DNA of 64,000 nucleotides, taken from NCBI RefSeq assembly GCF_001279775.1, contig NZ_LGDG01000226.1, forward strand, positions 1 to 64,000. Reading direction: 5' to 3'. The notes under the pieces were generated by a model. The model did no database searches. It had not been told where the DNA came from and saw only the letters and a list, made by a program, of their open reading frames with translations. The position numbers were made by a program, and so were the translations under genes. Source of the stretch: Streptomyces sp. MMG1533. Lineage in GTDB: Bacteria > Actinomycetota > Actinomycetes > Streptomycetales > Streptomycetaceae. Shown piece by piece: positions 51,120 through 59,903 of the stretch (positions are counted from its first letter, which is position 1; every line of letters starts with the position of its first letter).

Positions 51120-52598
51120 TCAGACCTCCACGGGCTTCTCGGACAGGACGCCGGCATCGGCGGCGCGCTCGGCGCGGCACAGCACCACGTACAGTCCGGC
51201 GGCCAGCGCCGTGCCGATGAACCAGGAGTACGGAGCGACATCGCTGAACGTCTTCACCAGCGCGAGCACCGCCGCGACCGCGGCCGCGGGCAGGAACGCC
51301 CACAGTGCCTTGGGGTTGACGCCCTTGCGGTAGTGGTAGCGGGAGCCGGGTCGGGCGTCGAACAGTTCGTCCACGTCGATGCGGCCGCGCTTGACCCAGT
51401 AGTAGTCGACCATGATCACACCGAACAGCGGGCCGAGGAAGGCGCCGAGTCCGCCGAGGAAGTAGTTGACGACCGTGGGGTTGGAGAAGAGGTTCCACGG
51501 GGTCACCAGCAGCGCCACCACCGTGCTGATCATGCCGCCGACCTTGAAGGTGATCTTCTGCGGCCAGACGTTGGCCAGGTCGTAGGCCGGTGAGACGAAG
51601 TTGGCGACGATGTTGACGCCCATCGTGGCGATGGCGAACGTCAGCGCGCCCAGCACCAGCACCCAGGTGTTGCCGATCTCGGCGACGAGATAGGCGGGGT
51701 CGGTGATCTCCTTGCCGAACACCTCGTACGCGCCCGCCGTGACGATGACCGACACGATCACGAAGGCCGTCGAGTTGACGGGCAGGCCCCAGAAGTTGCC
51801 GCGCCGGACCGTCTTGTAGCCGGGTGCGAAGCGGGAGAAGTCGCAGAAGTTGAGCATCAGTGTGCCGTAGGTGGCGAGGATCAGGCCGACCGCGCCGAAC
51901 CACTGGCGCCACTGCTCGCCGACGGAGACCGGGTGCGGTGTGCTGGTGAGCGAGATGGTCCAGCCCGCCTTGGCCAGGATCCAGACCGCCAGCGCGATCA
52001 TCACGACCCAGATGGCCGGGCCGCAGAAGTCCTGGAACTTCCGTATGGATTCCATGCCCTGGCTCATGATCGCCGCCTGGACCAGCCACAGCGCCACGAA
52101 CGACACCCAGCCGAGCGCGTCGAGTCCGAGGAACGAGTTGTGCGTCCAGGACTCCAGGCCGGGCCAGGCCGCCAGCAGCATCACGTTGACGGCGACGGAG
52201 GCGAGGTAGGTCTGGATGCCGTACCACATGATGGCGATGATCGCCCTGATCAGAGCGGGGATGTTGGCACCCCAGACACCGAAGGCGATACGGCTGACGA
52301 CCGGGAAGGGCACGCCGGTGCGCTGCCCGATGCGGCCCATCATGTTCATCCCGATGTAGATGATCACGAAGCCGACGAGCAGGGACGTGAAGATCTGCCA
52401 GACGTTCATGCCGAGGAAGAGCAGGCCGGCGGCGAACGTGTAGTTGCCGAGGTTGTGGACGTCGGACATCCACATGGCGAAGAGGTCGAAGACCTTCCAG
52501 TTGCGCTTGCCGGCGGGCGCGAGGTCTTCGTTGGTGAGCCGGGGGTCGGGGACGAACGCTGCTGTGCCGGTGGCTTCGGCACGGTCGGCGAGGGACAC
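51120..52598 (-). CDS. NCS1-family nucleobase/allantoin permease
   Basis: A 492-residue membrane transporter with about twelve hydrophobic helices. The N-terminal NWKVFDLFAMWMSDVHNLGNYTFAAG and later GVWGANIPALIRAIIAIMWYGIQTYLA are characteristic of the NCS1 family (allantoin, hydantoin, purine and pyrimidine permeases). The frame is open back to 52742, but GTG at 52598 is used: GGAGGCC lies just upstream and the extension is encoded by tandem repeats. The operator and repeats upstream suggest control by the divergent FadR-type regulator. Confidence 0.92.
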   Translation of the reverse strand: MSLADRAEATGTAAFVPDPRLTNEDLAPAGKRNWKVFDLFAMWMSDVHNLGNYTFAAGLLFLGMNVWQIFTSLLVGFVIIYIGMNMMGRIGQRTGVPFPVVSRIAFGVWGANIPALIRAIIAIMWYGIQTYLASVAVNVMLLAAWPGLESWTHNSFLGLDALGWVSFVALWLVQAAIMSQGMESIRKFQDFCGPAIWVVMIALAVWILAKAGWTISLTSTPHPVSVGEQWRQWFGAVGLILATYGTLMLNFCDFSRFAPGYKTVRRGNFWGLPVNSTAFVIVSVIVTAGAYEVFGKEITDPAYLVAEIGNTWVLVLGALTFAIATMGVNIVANFVSPAYDLANVWPQKITFKVGGMISTVVALLVTPWNLFSNPTVVNYFLGGLGAFLGPLFGVIMVDYYWVKRGRIDVDELFDARPGSRYHYRKGVNPKALWAFLPAAAVAAVLALVKTFSDVAPYSWFIGTALAAGLYVVLCRAERAADAGVLSEKPVEV

Positions 52599-52638
52599 GG
52601 GGCCTCCATGAGGAGCCGGGGGACGGAGGAAGTGCGCT

Positions 52639-52722
52639 TTCCGGTGACAGGCTTCCGGTGGCTTGTTTCCGGCGGCTTGTTTCCGGTGACTTTGTTCCGG
52701 TCGCTTGCTTCCGGTCGCCTGG
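52639..52722. repeat. Six tandem 14-bp repeats in the permease leader
   Basis: Units are ttccggtgacaggc, ttccggtggcttgt, ttccggcggcttgt, ttccggtgactttg, ttccggtcgcttgc and ttccggtcgcctgg. All begin ttccgg and lie end to end for 84 bp between the operator and the permease start, in the untranslated leader. The period is not a multiple of three, so this is not a protein repeat. Confidence 0.9.
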
Positions 52723-52728
52723 CGACGT

Positions 52729-52744
52729 GTTTGGTATACCAAAC
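52729..52744. promoter_or_regulatory. 16-bp perfect palindrome, likely FadR/GntR operator
   Basis: gtttggtataccaaac is perfectly symmetric and contains tggtatacca, a core typical for FCD-type GntR regulators. It lies between the divergent permease and GntR genes. Repression of both genes until a substrate-derived ligand appears is the simplest model. Confidence 0.8.
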
Positions 52745-52835
52745 TGCCGACATAGTCCTCCCGTCAACCGTTCCGACCGATGTCGCTCCCGTTAACGCTC
52801 CGTAAAACACCCCCGGAGTCGGCGAAGATGGGCCC

Positions 52836-53510
52836 ATGAGCTCCACGACGAAGATCGAACCCATCGGCGCGGTGCGCGAGCGTGTCCTGGCCACCCTGCG
52901 ACAGGAGATCATCGCGGGCGGTCTCCGCCCCGGCGACCGCCTCGTCGAGCGTGAGCTGGCCGAACGCTTCGGGGTCTCCCGGGTGCCGGTCCGCGAGGCG
53001 ATCCGGGCCCTGGTCGCCGAGGGGTTCGTCCACTTCGAGACCCCGCGCCGCACGGTCGTACGCCGTCTGACCCCGAACGACGTCAAGGAACTCTTCGAAC
53101 TGCGCGAGGCCCTGGAGGTCTACGCGGCCGGACTCGCCGCGGCCCACGCCACTCCCGAGGACCTCGCCGAGGTCGAGGCGCTCCTCGGCCTCGCGGCCGA
53201 CGCGACCGAGGCGGGCGACGCCGAGGCCATCACCGACATCAACAGCCGCCTCCACGACCGCATCGTGGCGATGGCGGGCAACAGCCTGCTGATCGAAGCC
53301 CTGGAACCGGTCGCCGGCCGCCTGCGCTGGATGACCCGACGGAACGAGGAGTGGCCCCAACTCCTCGTCGAGCACCGCGAGTTGTACGAGGCGATCGCCT
53401 CCGGCGACCCGGAGCGAGCGCGTGCGCACGCGCTCGCCCACGTGCGGACCAACTACCGCTCGACGGTACGGCAGCTGTTCGGAGACACGGAGACCGCCGA
53501 ACTCCGTTAG
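52836..53510 (+). CDS. GntR-family regulator, FCD (FadR-like) subfamily
   Basis: A 224-residue protein with an N-terminal winged helix (RPGDRLVERELAERFGVSRV, about residues 31-50) and an all-helical FCD domain from about 85 on. In this domain ELFELREALEVYAA, HDRIVAMAGN and EHRELYEAIASGDPERARAHALAHV carry the metal/ligand histidines and Asp. FCD regulators sense organic acids or similar small molecules. It is divergent from the permease-racemase pair and shares the 16-bp palindrome with it. Confidence 0.93.
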   Translation: MSSTTKIEPIGAVRERVLATLRQEIIAGGLRPGDRLVERELAERFGVSRVPVREAIRALVAEGFVHFETPRRTVVRRLTPNDVKELFELREALEVYAAGLAAAHATPEDLAEVEALLGLAADATEAGDAEAITDINSRLHDRIVAMAGNSLLIEALEPVAGRLRWMTRRNEEWPQLLVEHRELYEAIASGDPERARAHALAHVRTNYRSTVRQLFGDTETAELR

Positions 53511-53546
53511 GGCGTTTCGGCACTTGGCCAGTACATCCGAGCTCCG

Positions 53547-54509
53547 CTAGCGGGACGCGTACTTGTCCGTAGCCGCCACCAGCGCCTGGGCGATGTCCGG
53601 CGCACCCGCGTTGTGTCCCACATCGTCCACGACGACCAACTCGCTGCCCTGCCAGGCGTGATGGAGCCGCCACACGATGCCCAGGAGGTTGCCGAAGTCG
53701 AGGCTGCCCTGGACCAGGGTGCCGGGGACGTCCTTCAGGAGGGACGCGTCACGCAGGACCACACCCTCGTCGTTTCCCCCGCCCAGGAAGTGGTCGTTGC
53801 CGAAGTAGTGCGTCACGGTCCGCGCGAAGGCCATACGGAACGCCGGGTCCTCGAAGCGCGGGACCGACCGCGGCGGCGCGGGAATCGTCGCCGTCTCCCA
53901 GTCCGTCCAGGCGCGCGCGGCCCGCTCCCGCACCTCGGGGTCGGGCGACTCGATCAGCCGGTTGTAGGCGGCGGCGAGGTTGCCCGACCGCTCGCCCTCC
54001 GGCAGTCCGTCCAGGAACCTCTCGAACGCCTCCGGGAAGACCTGCCCAAGTCCTCTGGTCAGCAGGCCGACTTCGGCATTCGACCCCGTCGCGACCCCCG
54101 TCAGCACCAGCTCCGACACGACCCCCGGATGCGTCTGCGCGTACCGCAGTCCCAGCACCGACCCCCACGACACACCCCACACCAGCCACCGTTCGATCCC
54201 CAGGTGCCGCCGCAGCAGTTCCAGGTCGGCCAGGAGGTGAGCGGTCGTGTTGACGCTCATGTCGGTGTCGTACGCACTCGCATGCGGCGTCGAGCGCCCG
54301 CAGCCGCGCTGGTCGAGCAGCACGATCCGGTACTCGGCCGGATCGAACAGCCGCCGGAAGTACGGCGTGCAGCCGGATCCCGGCCCCCCGTGCAGCACCA
54401 GTGCGGGCTTGCCGTGCGGGTTCCCGCAGGTCTCCCAGTACACGCGATTGCCGTCACCGACGTCGAGCAGACCATGGTCGTAGGGTTCGATCTCCGGGTA
54501 TCGGGCCAT
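53547..54509 (-). CDS. pip: Prolyl aminopeptidase
   Basis: A 320-residue alpha/beta-hydrolase of the proline iminopeptidase family (S33), which removes N-terminal proline from peptides. The oxyanion segment LVLHGGPGSGCTPYFRRLFD near residue 37, LLDQRGCGRSTPH near 66, nucleophile GVSWGSVLGLRYAQ near 113, and the late catalytic DFGNLLG and DVGHNAGAPDI regions are visible. Cytoplasmic, as there is no signal peptide. It ends close to the convergent GntR gene, after a near-duplicate ccgagctccgctag stretch. Confidence 0.93.
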   Translation of the reverse strand: MARYPEIEPYDHGLLDVGDGNRVYWETCGNPHGKPALVLHGGPGSGCTPYFRRLFDPAEYRIVLLDQRGCGRSTPHASAYDTDMSVNTTAHLLADLELLRRHLGIERWLVWGVSWGSVLGLRYAQTHPGVVSELVLTGVATGSNAEVGLLTRGLGQVFPEAFERFLDGLPEGERSGNLAAAYNRLIESPDPEVRERAARAWTDWETATIPAPPRSVPRFEDPAFRMAFARTVTHYFGNDHFLGGGNDEGVVLRDASLLKDVPGTLVQGSLDFGNLLGIVWRLHHAWQGSELVVVDDVGHNAGAPDIAQALVAATDKYASR

Positions 54510-54546
54510 CCGGGCACCGTAACGGCGATACGGCGCCCTCGTCGCC

Positions 54547-55266
54547 TCATTTCCGTGGCGGCACCTGCGGCAGCCCCGCCGCCTCCGCCGCGGTGCGCAG
54601 CACGTCCCGCAGCATCAGGGGCGTGAGCCGGCCGGTGAAGGTGTTGCGCTGGCTGACGTGGAAGCAGCCGAAGAGTTCCAGACCGTCGAGCGACACGTGG
54701 GTGCCGTGGGCGAAGGGCGGGCGCGGCCGGGGCACGCTCCAGCCCGCCTCCGTGAACGCGGGCAGCGCGGCCTGCCAGCCGAAGGCGCCGAGTACGACCA
54801 CGGCCCGCAGTGTCGGCCGCAGCAGGTTCAGCTCCTGGACGAGCCAGGGTCGGCAGGTGTCCCGTTCCTCGGGGGTGGGCTTGTTGGCGGGCGGGGCGCA
54901 GTGCACGGGCGAGGTGACGCGCACGCCGTGCAGTTCCAGGCCGTCGTCGGCCGAGACCGAGGTGGGTTGCGAGGCGAGCCCCACGTCGTACAGCGCCTCG
55001 TACAGGACGTCTCCGGAGCGGTCGCCGGTGAACATCCGGCCGGTCCGGTTGCCGCCGTGCGCGGCCGGGGCGAGACCGACGATCAGCAGCCGTGCGTCCG
55101 GCGGGCCGAAGCCGGGCACCGGCCGGCCCCAGTACGTCCGGTCGGCGAAGGCGGCGCGCTTGGTGCGGGCCACCTCCTCGCGCCAGTCGACCAGCCGCGG
55201 ACAGGCCCGACAGCCCGTGATCCGCTCATCGAGGCCGGCGAGACCGGCGAGACCGCTGGTGTCCAT
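54547..55266 (-). CDS. Type 5 uracil-DNA glycosylase, UdgB-like
   Basis: A 239-residue base-excision repair enzyme. The 4Fe-4S ligands begin with GCRACPRL at residues 18-25, with further Cys in [20 protein letters not shown]. Motif [19 protein letters not shown] near 64 lacks the active-site acid seen in type 4 enzymes, which marks family 5, and motif [13 protein letters not shown] near 203 carries the leucine-loop His. It removes uracil and some deaminated purines from DNA. ATG with GGAGGG; long in-frame extension upstream ignored because it lies antisense to the S4 gene. Confidence 0.93.
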   Translation of the reverse strand: MDTSGLAGLAGLDERITGCRACPRLVDWREEVARTKRAAFADRTYWGRPVPGFGPPDARLLIVGLAPAAHGGNRTGRMFTGDRSGDVLYEALYDVGLASQPTSVSADDGLELHGVRVTSPVHCAPPANKPTPEERDTCRPWLVQELNLLRPTLRAVVVLGAFGWQAALPAFTEAGWSVPRPRPPFAHGTHVSLDGLELFGCFHVSQRNTFTGRLTPLMLRDVLRTAAEAAGLPQVPPRK

Positions 55267-55380
55267 CCCTCCACGGTACGGAAGCGGTGCGCCCGGCACC
55301 CGCCCCGGGCGCTGCACCTCGGCGCCCGCCCGTCGGAAAAGCCACCCGGCCCGCCCGGCACAGGAGGCTAAGGTCGGAGC

Positions 55381-56058
55381 ATGGCTGCTGAGCACACGGA
55401 CGAGAACAGGACGGGCGGGACGGGCGGCGCGGACAGGGCCGACGGTGCCACCGGCTCCGGCCGTTCCGGCGCGGGCGTCACCGGCGCGGGCGTCACCGGC
55501 GCGGGCGTCACCGGCGGCAAAGGGGCGGCAGGCCGAACGGCCGGCCCGAAGGACGTGGACGCCAGGGACACCGGCACGGGCCCGGGCCCGGACACGGACC
55601 CCAAGGACACGGACCCCAAGATCGCAGCCGCCGTGGCCGCCGCCGAGGCGGCCGGTCCGCAGCCCGGCGAGAGCGTGCGCATCGACAGCTGGATCTGGTC
55701 GGTCCGCCTGGTCAAGACGCGTTCCATGGGTGCCACCGCCTGCCGGGGCGGGCATGTCCGGGTGAACGGCGAGCGCGTGAAGCCCGCGCACTCCGTGCGG
55801 GTCGGCGACGAGGTGCGGGTACGCCAGGAGGGCTGGGAGCGGGTCGTCATCGTCAAGCGCCTGATCCGCAAGCGCGTCGGTGCCCCCGTGGCCGCCCAGT
55901 GCTACGTCGACAACAGCCCCCCGCCCCCGCCCCGCGAGGCCGTCGCCCCCGCCGGCATCCGCGACCGCGGCACCGGCCGCCCGACCAAGCGCGACCGGCG
56001 CGAGCTGGAACGCCTGCGCGGGATGCTGGGCGGCCCTCCGGAGGGACACGGACACTGA
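55381..56058 (+). CDS. S4-domain RNA-binding protein (Hsp15-like)
   Basis: A 225-residue protein. The S4 domain is near residues 100-155: [44 protein letters not shown]. Hsp15-type proteins bind free 50S subunits carrying nascent chains. Ahead of the domain are nearly 100 residues of Gly/Thr/Ala/Asp-rich low-complexity sequence, including three GAGVT repeats, which are unlikely to fold. The C-terminus ([18 protein letters not shown]) is basic and helical. ATG follows gaggctaagg. Annotated starts nearer the S4 domain would lack clear support. Confidence 0.88.
   Translation: MAAEHTDENRTGGTGGADRADGATGSGRSGAGVTGAGVTGAGVTGGKGAAGRTAGPKDVDARDTGTGPGPDTDPKDTDPKIAAAVAAAEAAGPQPGESVRIDSWIWSVRLVKTRSMGATACRGGHVRVNGERVKPAHSVRVGDEVRVRQEGWERVVIVKRLIRKRVGAPVAAQCYVDNSPPPPPREAVAPAGIRDRGTGRPTKRDRRELERLRGMLGGPPEGHGH
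55468..55514. repeat. Three tandem 15-bp repeats in the S4-protein gene
   Basis: ggcgcgggcgtcacc occurs three times in a row, encoding GAGVT repeats in the disordered N-terminus. The units are identical, so slippage is likely and copy number may differ between strains. Confidence 0.9.
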
Positions 56059-56069
56059 CCGCGGACAGA

Positions 56070-56129
56070 CCGGTGACGGCAGTGGCGCCCGGGGCGAAGA
56101 GCCGACCCGGGCACCACCGCCGTCACCGG
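56070..56129. terminator. Strong bidirectional terminator hairpin
   Basis: ccggtgacggcagtggcgcccgg pairs with ccgggcaccaccgccgtcaccgg in a 23-bp stem with two mismatches and a 14-base loop. It lies between the convergent S4 and DoxX genes and would end transcription in both directions. Confidence 0.85.
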
Positions 56130-56148
56130 CGCGGCGCAGCGCACACCC

Positions 56149-56622
56149 TCACGCCCGTCGCCGCACCAGCCGCAGCAGCTGCTCGTTGTGGCTGCGCCGG
56201 GCCCAGGCGATCAGGGCGAGCGGCACGATCAGGATCAGCGGTGTCGCCGCGTTCTCCCCGTTGAAGTACGTGAGCGTGACGACGAACGCGCCCACCATCA
56301 GCGCGCTCAGCGCCATGGCCGCGACCGACTGCAGCACCGGGATCAACAGCGCGATGCCGCCGGCCAGTTCGAGGACGCCAATGGTGTACATCCCGGCGCT
56401 GCCCCACCCCATCGTGTCGAAGGCCTCGGCGGCCGAGGAGTGCGCGATCAGCTTGGGGACCGCGCTCGCGATCACGAAGAAGAGGGCGAGGAACACCTGC
56501 AGTCCACGCAGGGCGATCCGGGCGCGGCGACCACGGGCGGTCGCGGACTCGGCGACGACGGGTTGGGACGCTGCGGCAGAGGCGGAGGGGGCAGCGGTGA
56601 CGGGGACGCTGGTCTCGGACAT
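56149..56622 (-). CDS. DoxX-family membrane protein
   Basis: A 157-residue protein with four hydrophobic helices, the first at about 40-60 (LQVFLALFFVIASAVPKL), matching the DoxX family. Family members are small membrane proteins linked to quinol oxidation or redox homeostasis; the true role is unknown here. Conserved features include HSSAAEAFDTMGWGS and GVLELAGGIALLIPVLQ. ATG at 56622; the first 38 residues are polar and probably cytosolic. Confidence 0.88.
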   Translation of the reverse strand: MSETSVPVTAAPSASAAASQPVVAESATARGRRARIALRGLQVFLALFFVIASAVPKLIAHSSAAEAFDTMGWGSAGMYTIGVLELAGGIALLIPVLQSVAAMALSALMVGAFVVTLTYFNGENAATPLILIVPLALIAWARRSHNEQLLRLVRRRA

Positions 56623-56732
56623 CGGGGTCTCCTGTGTGAAGCGGTCCGTGGTGATTTCACAGAGGTAGACCGGCCTCCGCCCCAAAACTCATCGCCACAC
56701 GGCGACTTGCCTTCCTCCGCCCAAGTCGCCGC

Positions 56733-57425
56733 CTAGGTCGCCGGAACGGCCCGTACCCAGATCCCGTCCTGAGTCAGATAGCTGTCCACCTCCAGGCCGG
56801 CCTCCGCCAGTGCCTCCTCGAACTGCTCCTTCGTCAGCGGCCGGGCCAGGAACGTCTGGGTCCATGTCGCGTCCGGGAACTCGTACTCCGCATGCACCGA
56901 GTTCACGCCGTCCCCGATCGGTTCCGAGGATGCGATGCGCAGGGTGAAGCCGCTGGGGTCGACCCGCTCGCGCGGCACGTTGGTGTGGTAGTCCTCGCCC
57001 TCGCGCTGGATGAGCACGCAGCCGTCCTTCGCGACGTGCCGAGCGCAGGTGCGCAGCAATGCCTGCCGCTCCTCGACATCGCCGGTGTGCACGAGGAACG
57101 AGGCGAGCAGCACCACGTCGAATCTCTCGCCCAGGTCGAGGTCCTCGATCGTGCTGCGTATCGTGCGCGCTCCGCGGACGTGCTCCAGCATCTCCGCGGA
57201 CTCGTCGACCGCCGTGACCGTGAACCCCCGCTCCAGCAGCGGGTGGGTCATGCGCCCCACGCCGCTGCCGAGTTCCAGGATGCGCGCGCCCGCCGGCACG
57301 GCAGCGCTGATGACGTCCGGCGCGTCCCCCACAGGCAGCCGCGAGTAGAGCTCGACCGCACAGCCGTCGGGGGTGATCGCCCCCGGTCCTGTTCCCTGAT
57401 GTCCCGCTCGCATTTTCAGCTCCAT
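56733..57425 (-). CDS. Class I SAM-dependent methyltransferase
   Basis: A 230-residue Rossmann-fold methyltransferase. Motif I is ARILELGSGVGRMTHPLLERG near residue 47, motif II VTAVDESAEMLEHV follows, and the post-I acidic and FDVVLLASFLVH segments are in place. There is no hint of the substrate. ATG at 57425 is used; 57470 is possible. The gene lies 62 bp from the end of the acyltransferase-like gene upstream. Confidence 0.87.
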   Translation of the reverse strand: MELKMRAGHQGTGPGAITPDGCAVELYSRLPVGDAPDVISAAVPAGARILELGSGVGRMTHPLLERGFTVTAVDESAEMLEHVRGARTIRSTIEDLDLGERFDVVLLASFLVHTGDVEERQALLRTCARHVAKDGCVLIQREGEDYHTNVPRERVDPSGFTLRIASSEPIGDGVNSVHAEYEFPDATWTQTFLARPLTKEQFEEALAEAGLEVDSYLTQDGIWVRAVPAT

Positions 57426-57487
57426 GCCCGTCCAACGGCCCGCATCCGCACGCCCGTTCCCGCCCGACATGCGTTCACCCGTTCGAG

Positions 57488-58387
57488 TTACAGCGGGAAC
57501 CAGCCATGGCCGACGTACCAGTGGCCTCCGGCCCGCAGATGGTCCCCCACCGCCCGTTCCACGGAGGTGCGCCGCGGGAGAGCCTCGACTTCCAGCTCCG
57601 GGTTCCCGAACACGAACTGGACCGGCTCGGTGTCGGCCGGTTCCGTGTCCTCACGGGCGACCCGGAAGCGTTCCTGGAAGCGGACGATGTTCGAGTCGGC
57701 CGCCAGATACCGCTTCAACTGCGGGTCCAGCAGCCAGGAGTGACAGAGCGCGGCCCGGTACTTCTCCTCGGGGAAGTGGCGCGCGAAGAACTCGCCGGCC
57801 AGCGCCAGCGAACGGTCGCAGGCGGCCGGCGACAGCGGACCGAGGAAGTCGGGAATGTGGAGGTTCAGACAGGGCGTACCGGGGGCCACGTCCAGCCCTG
57901 CCGCCGCGAGTGCCCGACCCGTCCGCTCCCCGTGCCGTGCCCGCTCGAATTGCAGCCGGCCCAGCTGATACAGCTCGCCCCGGAAGTGGTGGGTGAGCCA
58001 TAGCGGGGCCTGCACCCCTGTTCTGCCGTGGCGCCTTCGGTACACAGCCATGTTCCGCCCCAGGTCGGCGAGGGTGCGCCTGGAGACGTCGGCCGGGACA
58101 CCGCGCTCGCGGTGGTACGCCCGGGTGTGCGGCAGTGCCGCCAAGAACACGTACACGGGGAAACACCGCTGGAGAGCGCCCGACGCCCAGTCGAGTTCGA
58201 GCAGGTCGACCGCGCCGCCCACCTCCCCCATTCCCCGGACCAGCTCCTCGACCGATGCCTCCAGCAGTCTCAGCAGCTCCGGGTCGTCCGTGACCCGTCG
58301 GCCCATGCGTACGAGTTCGTTGATGTCGTCGTGCGGTACGGCGAGGTCCAGCAGTACCTCGGCCAGCTCATCGGCATCCGGAAGCAC
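57488..58387 (-). CDS. Acyltransferase-like protein (NAT_N plus GNAT_C type)
   Basis: A 299-residue protein. Its all-helical N-terminal half (LGRNMAVYRRRHGRTGVQAPLWL) and C-terminal mixed half (CLNLHIPDFLGPLSPAACDRSL then HSWLLDPQLKRYLAADSNIVRFQ) fit an uncharacterised two-domain family, acyltransferase N-terminal plus GNAT-like C-terminal (DUF5596 type). The conserved CHSWLLDP motif is striking. GTG at 58387 has GAGGGGG upstream; GTG at 58429 is possible. Catalysis is unproven. Confidence 0.78.
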   Translation of the reverse strand: MLPDADELAEVLLDLAVPHDDINELVRMGRRVTDDPELLRLLEASVEELVRGMGEVGGAVDLLELDWASGALQRCFPVYVFLAALPHTRAYHRERGVPADVSRRTLADLGRNMAVYRRRHGRTGVQAPLWLTHHFRGELYQLGRLQFERARHGERTGRALAAAGLDVAPGTPCLNLHIPDFLGPLSPAACDRSLALAGEFFARHFPEEKYRAALCHSWLLDPQLKRYLAADSNIVRFQERFRVAREDTEPADTEPVQFVFGNPELEVEALPRRTSVERAVGDHLRAGGHWYVGHGWFPL

Positions 58388-58463
58388 GCCCGCCCCCTCT
58401 GTTCGGACCCTTTGGTGAACGTCCGCCACGAAGGGTACGTTCCAAAGAGGAGTAGTGATCCCG

Positions 58464-58730
58464 ATGCGTACGGGCAGTGAACCGACGACAGCGCGCAGTG
58501 CTCTGCGGGTGCGCTTCTGGCTGAGCGTGTGGGGACTGGTCTGGGCGGTCTTCGGCACCGTCGCCTTCGCGCTCGTCGGACGGCCCGGGTGGGCGATCGC
58601 CTGCGGGCTGCTGTGGCTGGTGATCACCGTCGACATGGCGATGATCCTCAGGCACATCCGACAGGGCCCGCACTACCAGCCGGGCCGCGACATCCCGCCC
58701 TACCGGCCCCCGGAAGACCACCGCCCTTAG
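58464..58730 (+). CDS. Small two-helix membrane protein
   Basis: An 88-residue protein with two transmembrane helices (LSVWGLVWAVFGTVAFALVG and WAIACGLLWLVITVDMAMIL) and a Pro-rich soluble tail (YQPGRDIPPYRPPEDHRP). Family unknown; such proteins are common in Streptomyces. ATG at 58464 lies eleven bases after AGAGGAG; GTG at 58455 is too close to that site to be preferred. It diverges from the acyltransferase-like gene. Confidence 0.75.
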   Translation: MRTGSEPTTARSALRVRFWLSVWGLVWAVFGTVAFALVGRPGWAIACGLLWLVITVDMAMILRHIRQGPHYQPGRDIPPYRPPEDHRP

Positions 58731-58775
58731 GACCTGCCACAAACCGGACCTGCCGCAACCGGACCTGCCGCAACC
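58730..58775. repeat. Three tandem 15/16-bp repeats after the small membrane protein
   Basis: ggacctgccacaaacc, ggacctgccgcaacc and ggacctgccgcaacc follow each other directly after the stop codon, between convergent genes. The second and third units are identical. They form no hairpin. Confidence 0.85.
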
Positions 58776-58784
58776 GGCCGGCCT

Positions 58785-59165
58785 TCACGAGTCGAAGCGC
58801 GCCGCCTGCAGGTACTGCGGGTTCGGGTCCAGCGCGGCCGCCAGCCGGAAGTGGCGCCTGGCCTGTTCGGGCCTCGCCTGTCGCTCGTAGGTCCGGGCGA
58901 GCGCGAAGTGCGCGAACGCGTTGTCCGGCTCACGCTCCAGGACGATGGTGAACTCCAGCTCGGCGGGCCGCAGTTGCGCGGCCGCGAAAAAGGCGCGGGC
59001 GCGCAGCAGGCGGGCGGCGGTGTTCTCCGGGTGCGCGGCGATCACCGCGTCGAGCAGCTTCACCGCGCCCCGCGGGTCCCGTGCGGCGAGCAGATGCTCG
59101 GCGGCACGGAAGTCGATGACATGCGTCTCCGGGGTACGTCCGGTCGAACCGCTGGTCTCGGGCAC
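58785..59165 (-). CDS. TPR-repeat protein
   Basis: A 126-residue protein made largely of tetratricopeptide repeats: units start near AEHLLAARDPRGAVKLLDAVIA, NTAARLLRARAFFAAAQLRPAELEFT, and NAFAHFALARTYERQARPEQARRHF. Three repeats give a small protein-binding scaffold. The start is GTG after gagggaag. It lies just downstream of coaE on the same strand and may be co-transcribed with it. The binding partner is unknown. Confidence 0.85.
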   Translation of the reverse strand: MPETSGSTGRTPETHVIDFRAAEHLLAARDPRGAVKLLDAVIAAHPENTAARLLRARAFFAAAQLRPAELEFTIVLEREPDNAFAHFALARTYERQARPEQARRHFRLAAALDPNPQYLQAARFDS

Positions 59166-59214
59166 GGCAAAGTCCTTCCCTCACTGGGAGGGTTCAACGC
59201 CCGGACAGGGGCCG

Positions 59215-59844
59215 CTATTCCTGAGGCGGCTGAGGCGAAGTCCCGCGCGCGTGGGCTCTGCGCACGAGATCGGCCCATACGTCGTTCACGCGCCGCTCCA
59301 GCTCCGGCAGCGGCACGTCGTTGTCGATCACGACGTCCGCGATCTCCAGGCGCTGCTCGCGGGTCGCCTGGGCGGCCATGCGCGCGCGTGCGTCCGCCTC
59401 GGTCATCCCGCGCAGCCTGATCAGGCGGTCGAGCTGGGTCTCGGGGCCGGCGTCGACGACGACCACGACGTCGTACAGCGGGGCGAGGCCGTTCTCCGCG
59501 AGGAGCGGGACGTCATGGACGACGACGGCGTCCTCGGCGGCGGCGGACTCGAGTTCGTGGGAGCGTGCGCCCACCAGGGGGTGCACGATCGAGTTCAGGA
59601 CGGCGAGCTTCTCCGGGTCCGCGAAGACGATGGAGCCCAGCTTGGGCCGGTCCAGCGTTTCGTCGGCGGTGAGCACCTCCGCGCCGAAGGCCTCGACGAC
59701 CGCGGCGAGCCCCGGCGTCCCGGGCGCGACCACCTCGCGCGCGATCCGGTCCGCGTCGATCAGCACCGCACCGCACGCGACGAGCAGCCGCGACACCTCA
59801 CTCTTGCCGGCACCGATACCGCCGGTCAGGCCCACCTTCAGCAT
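59215..59844 (-). CDS. coaE: Dephospho-CoA kinase
   Basis: A 209-residue enzyme that phosphorylates dephospho-CoA in the last step of CoA synthesis. The P-loop [11 protein letters not shown] occupies residues 5-15, [18 protein letters not shown] carries the conserved Asp and Arg, and [12 protein letters not shown] and [11 protein letters not shown] fit the family. Start ATG 59844. It is downstream of rpsA, an arrangement common in actinobacteria, which supports a core-chromosome setting. Confidence 0.95.
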   Translation of the reverse strand: MLKVGLTGGIGAGKSEVSRLLVACGAVLIDADRIAREVVAPGTPGLAAVVEAFGAEVLTADETLDRPKLGSIVFADPEKLAVLNSIVHPLVGARSHELESAAAEDAVVVHDVPLLAENGLAPLYDVVVVVDAGPETQLDRLIRLRGMTEADARARMAAQATREQRLEIADVVIDNDVPLPELERRVNDVWADLVRRAHARGTSPQPPQE

Positions 59845-59903
59845 GAGCCGAAGCTTAGGGCCTGCCACCGACAGCGCACCCGGCGGGAGAGCCGGGGCGG
59901 CCT

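Noticed and set aside
52639..52722. The 14-bp repeats as a CRISPR array
   Set aside because: Units are too short and have no spacers.
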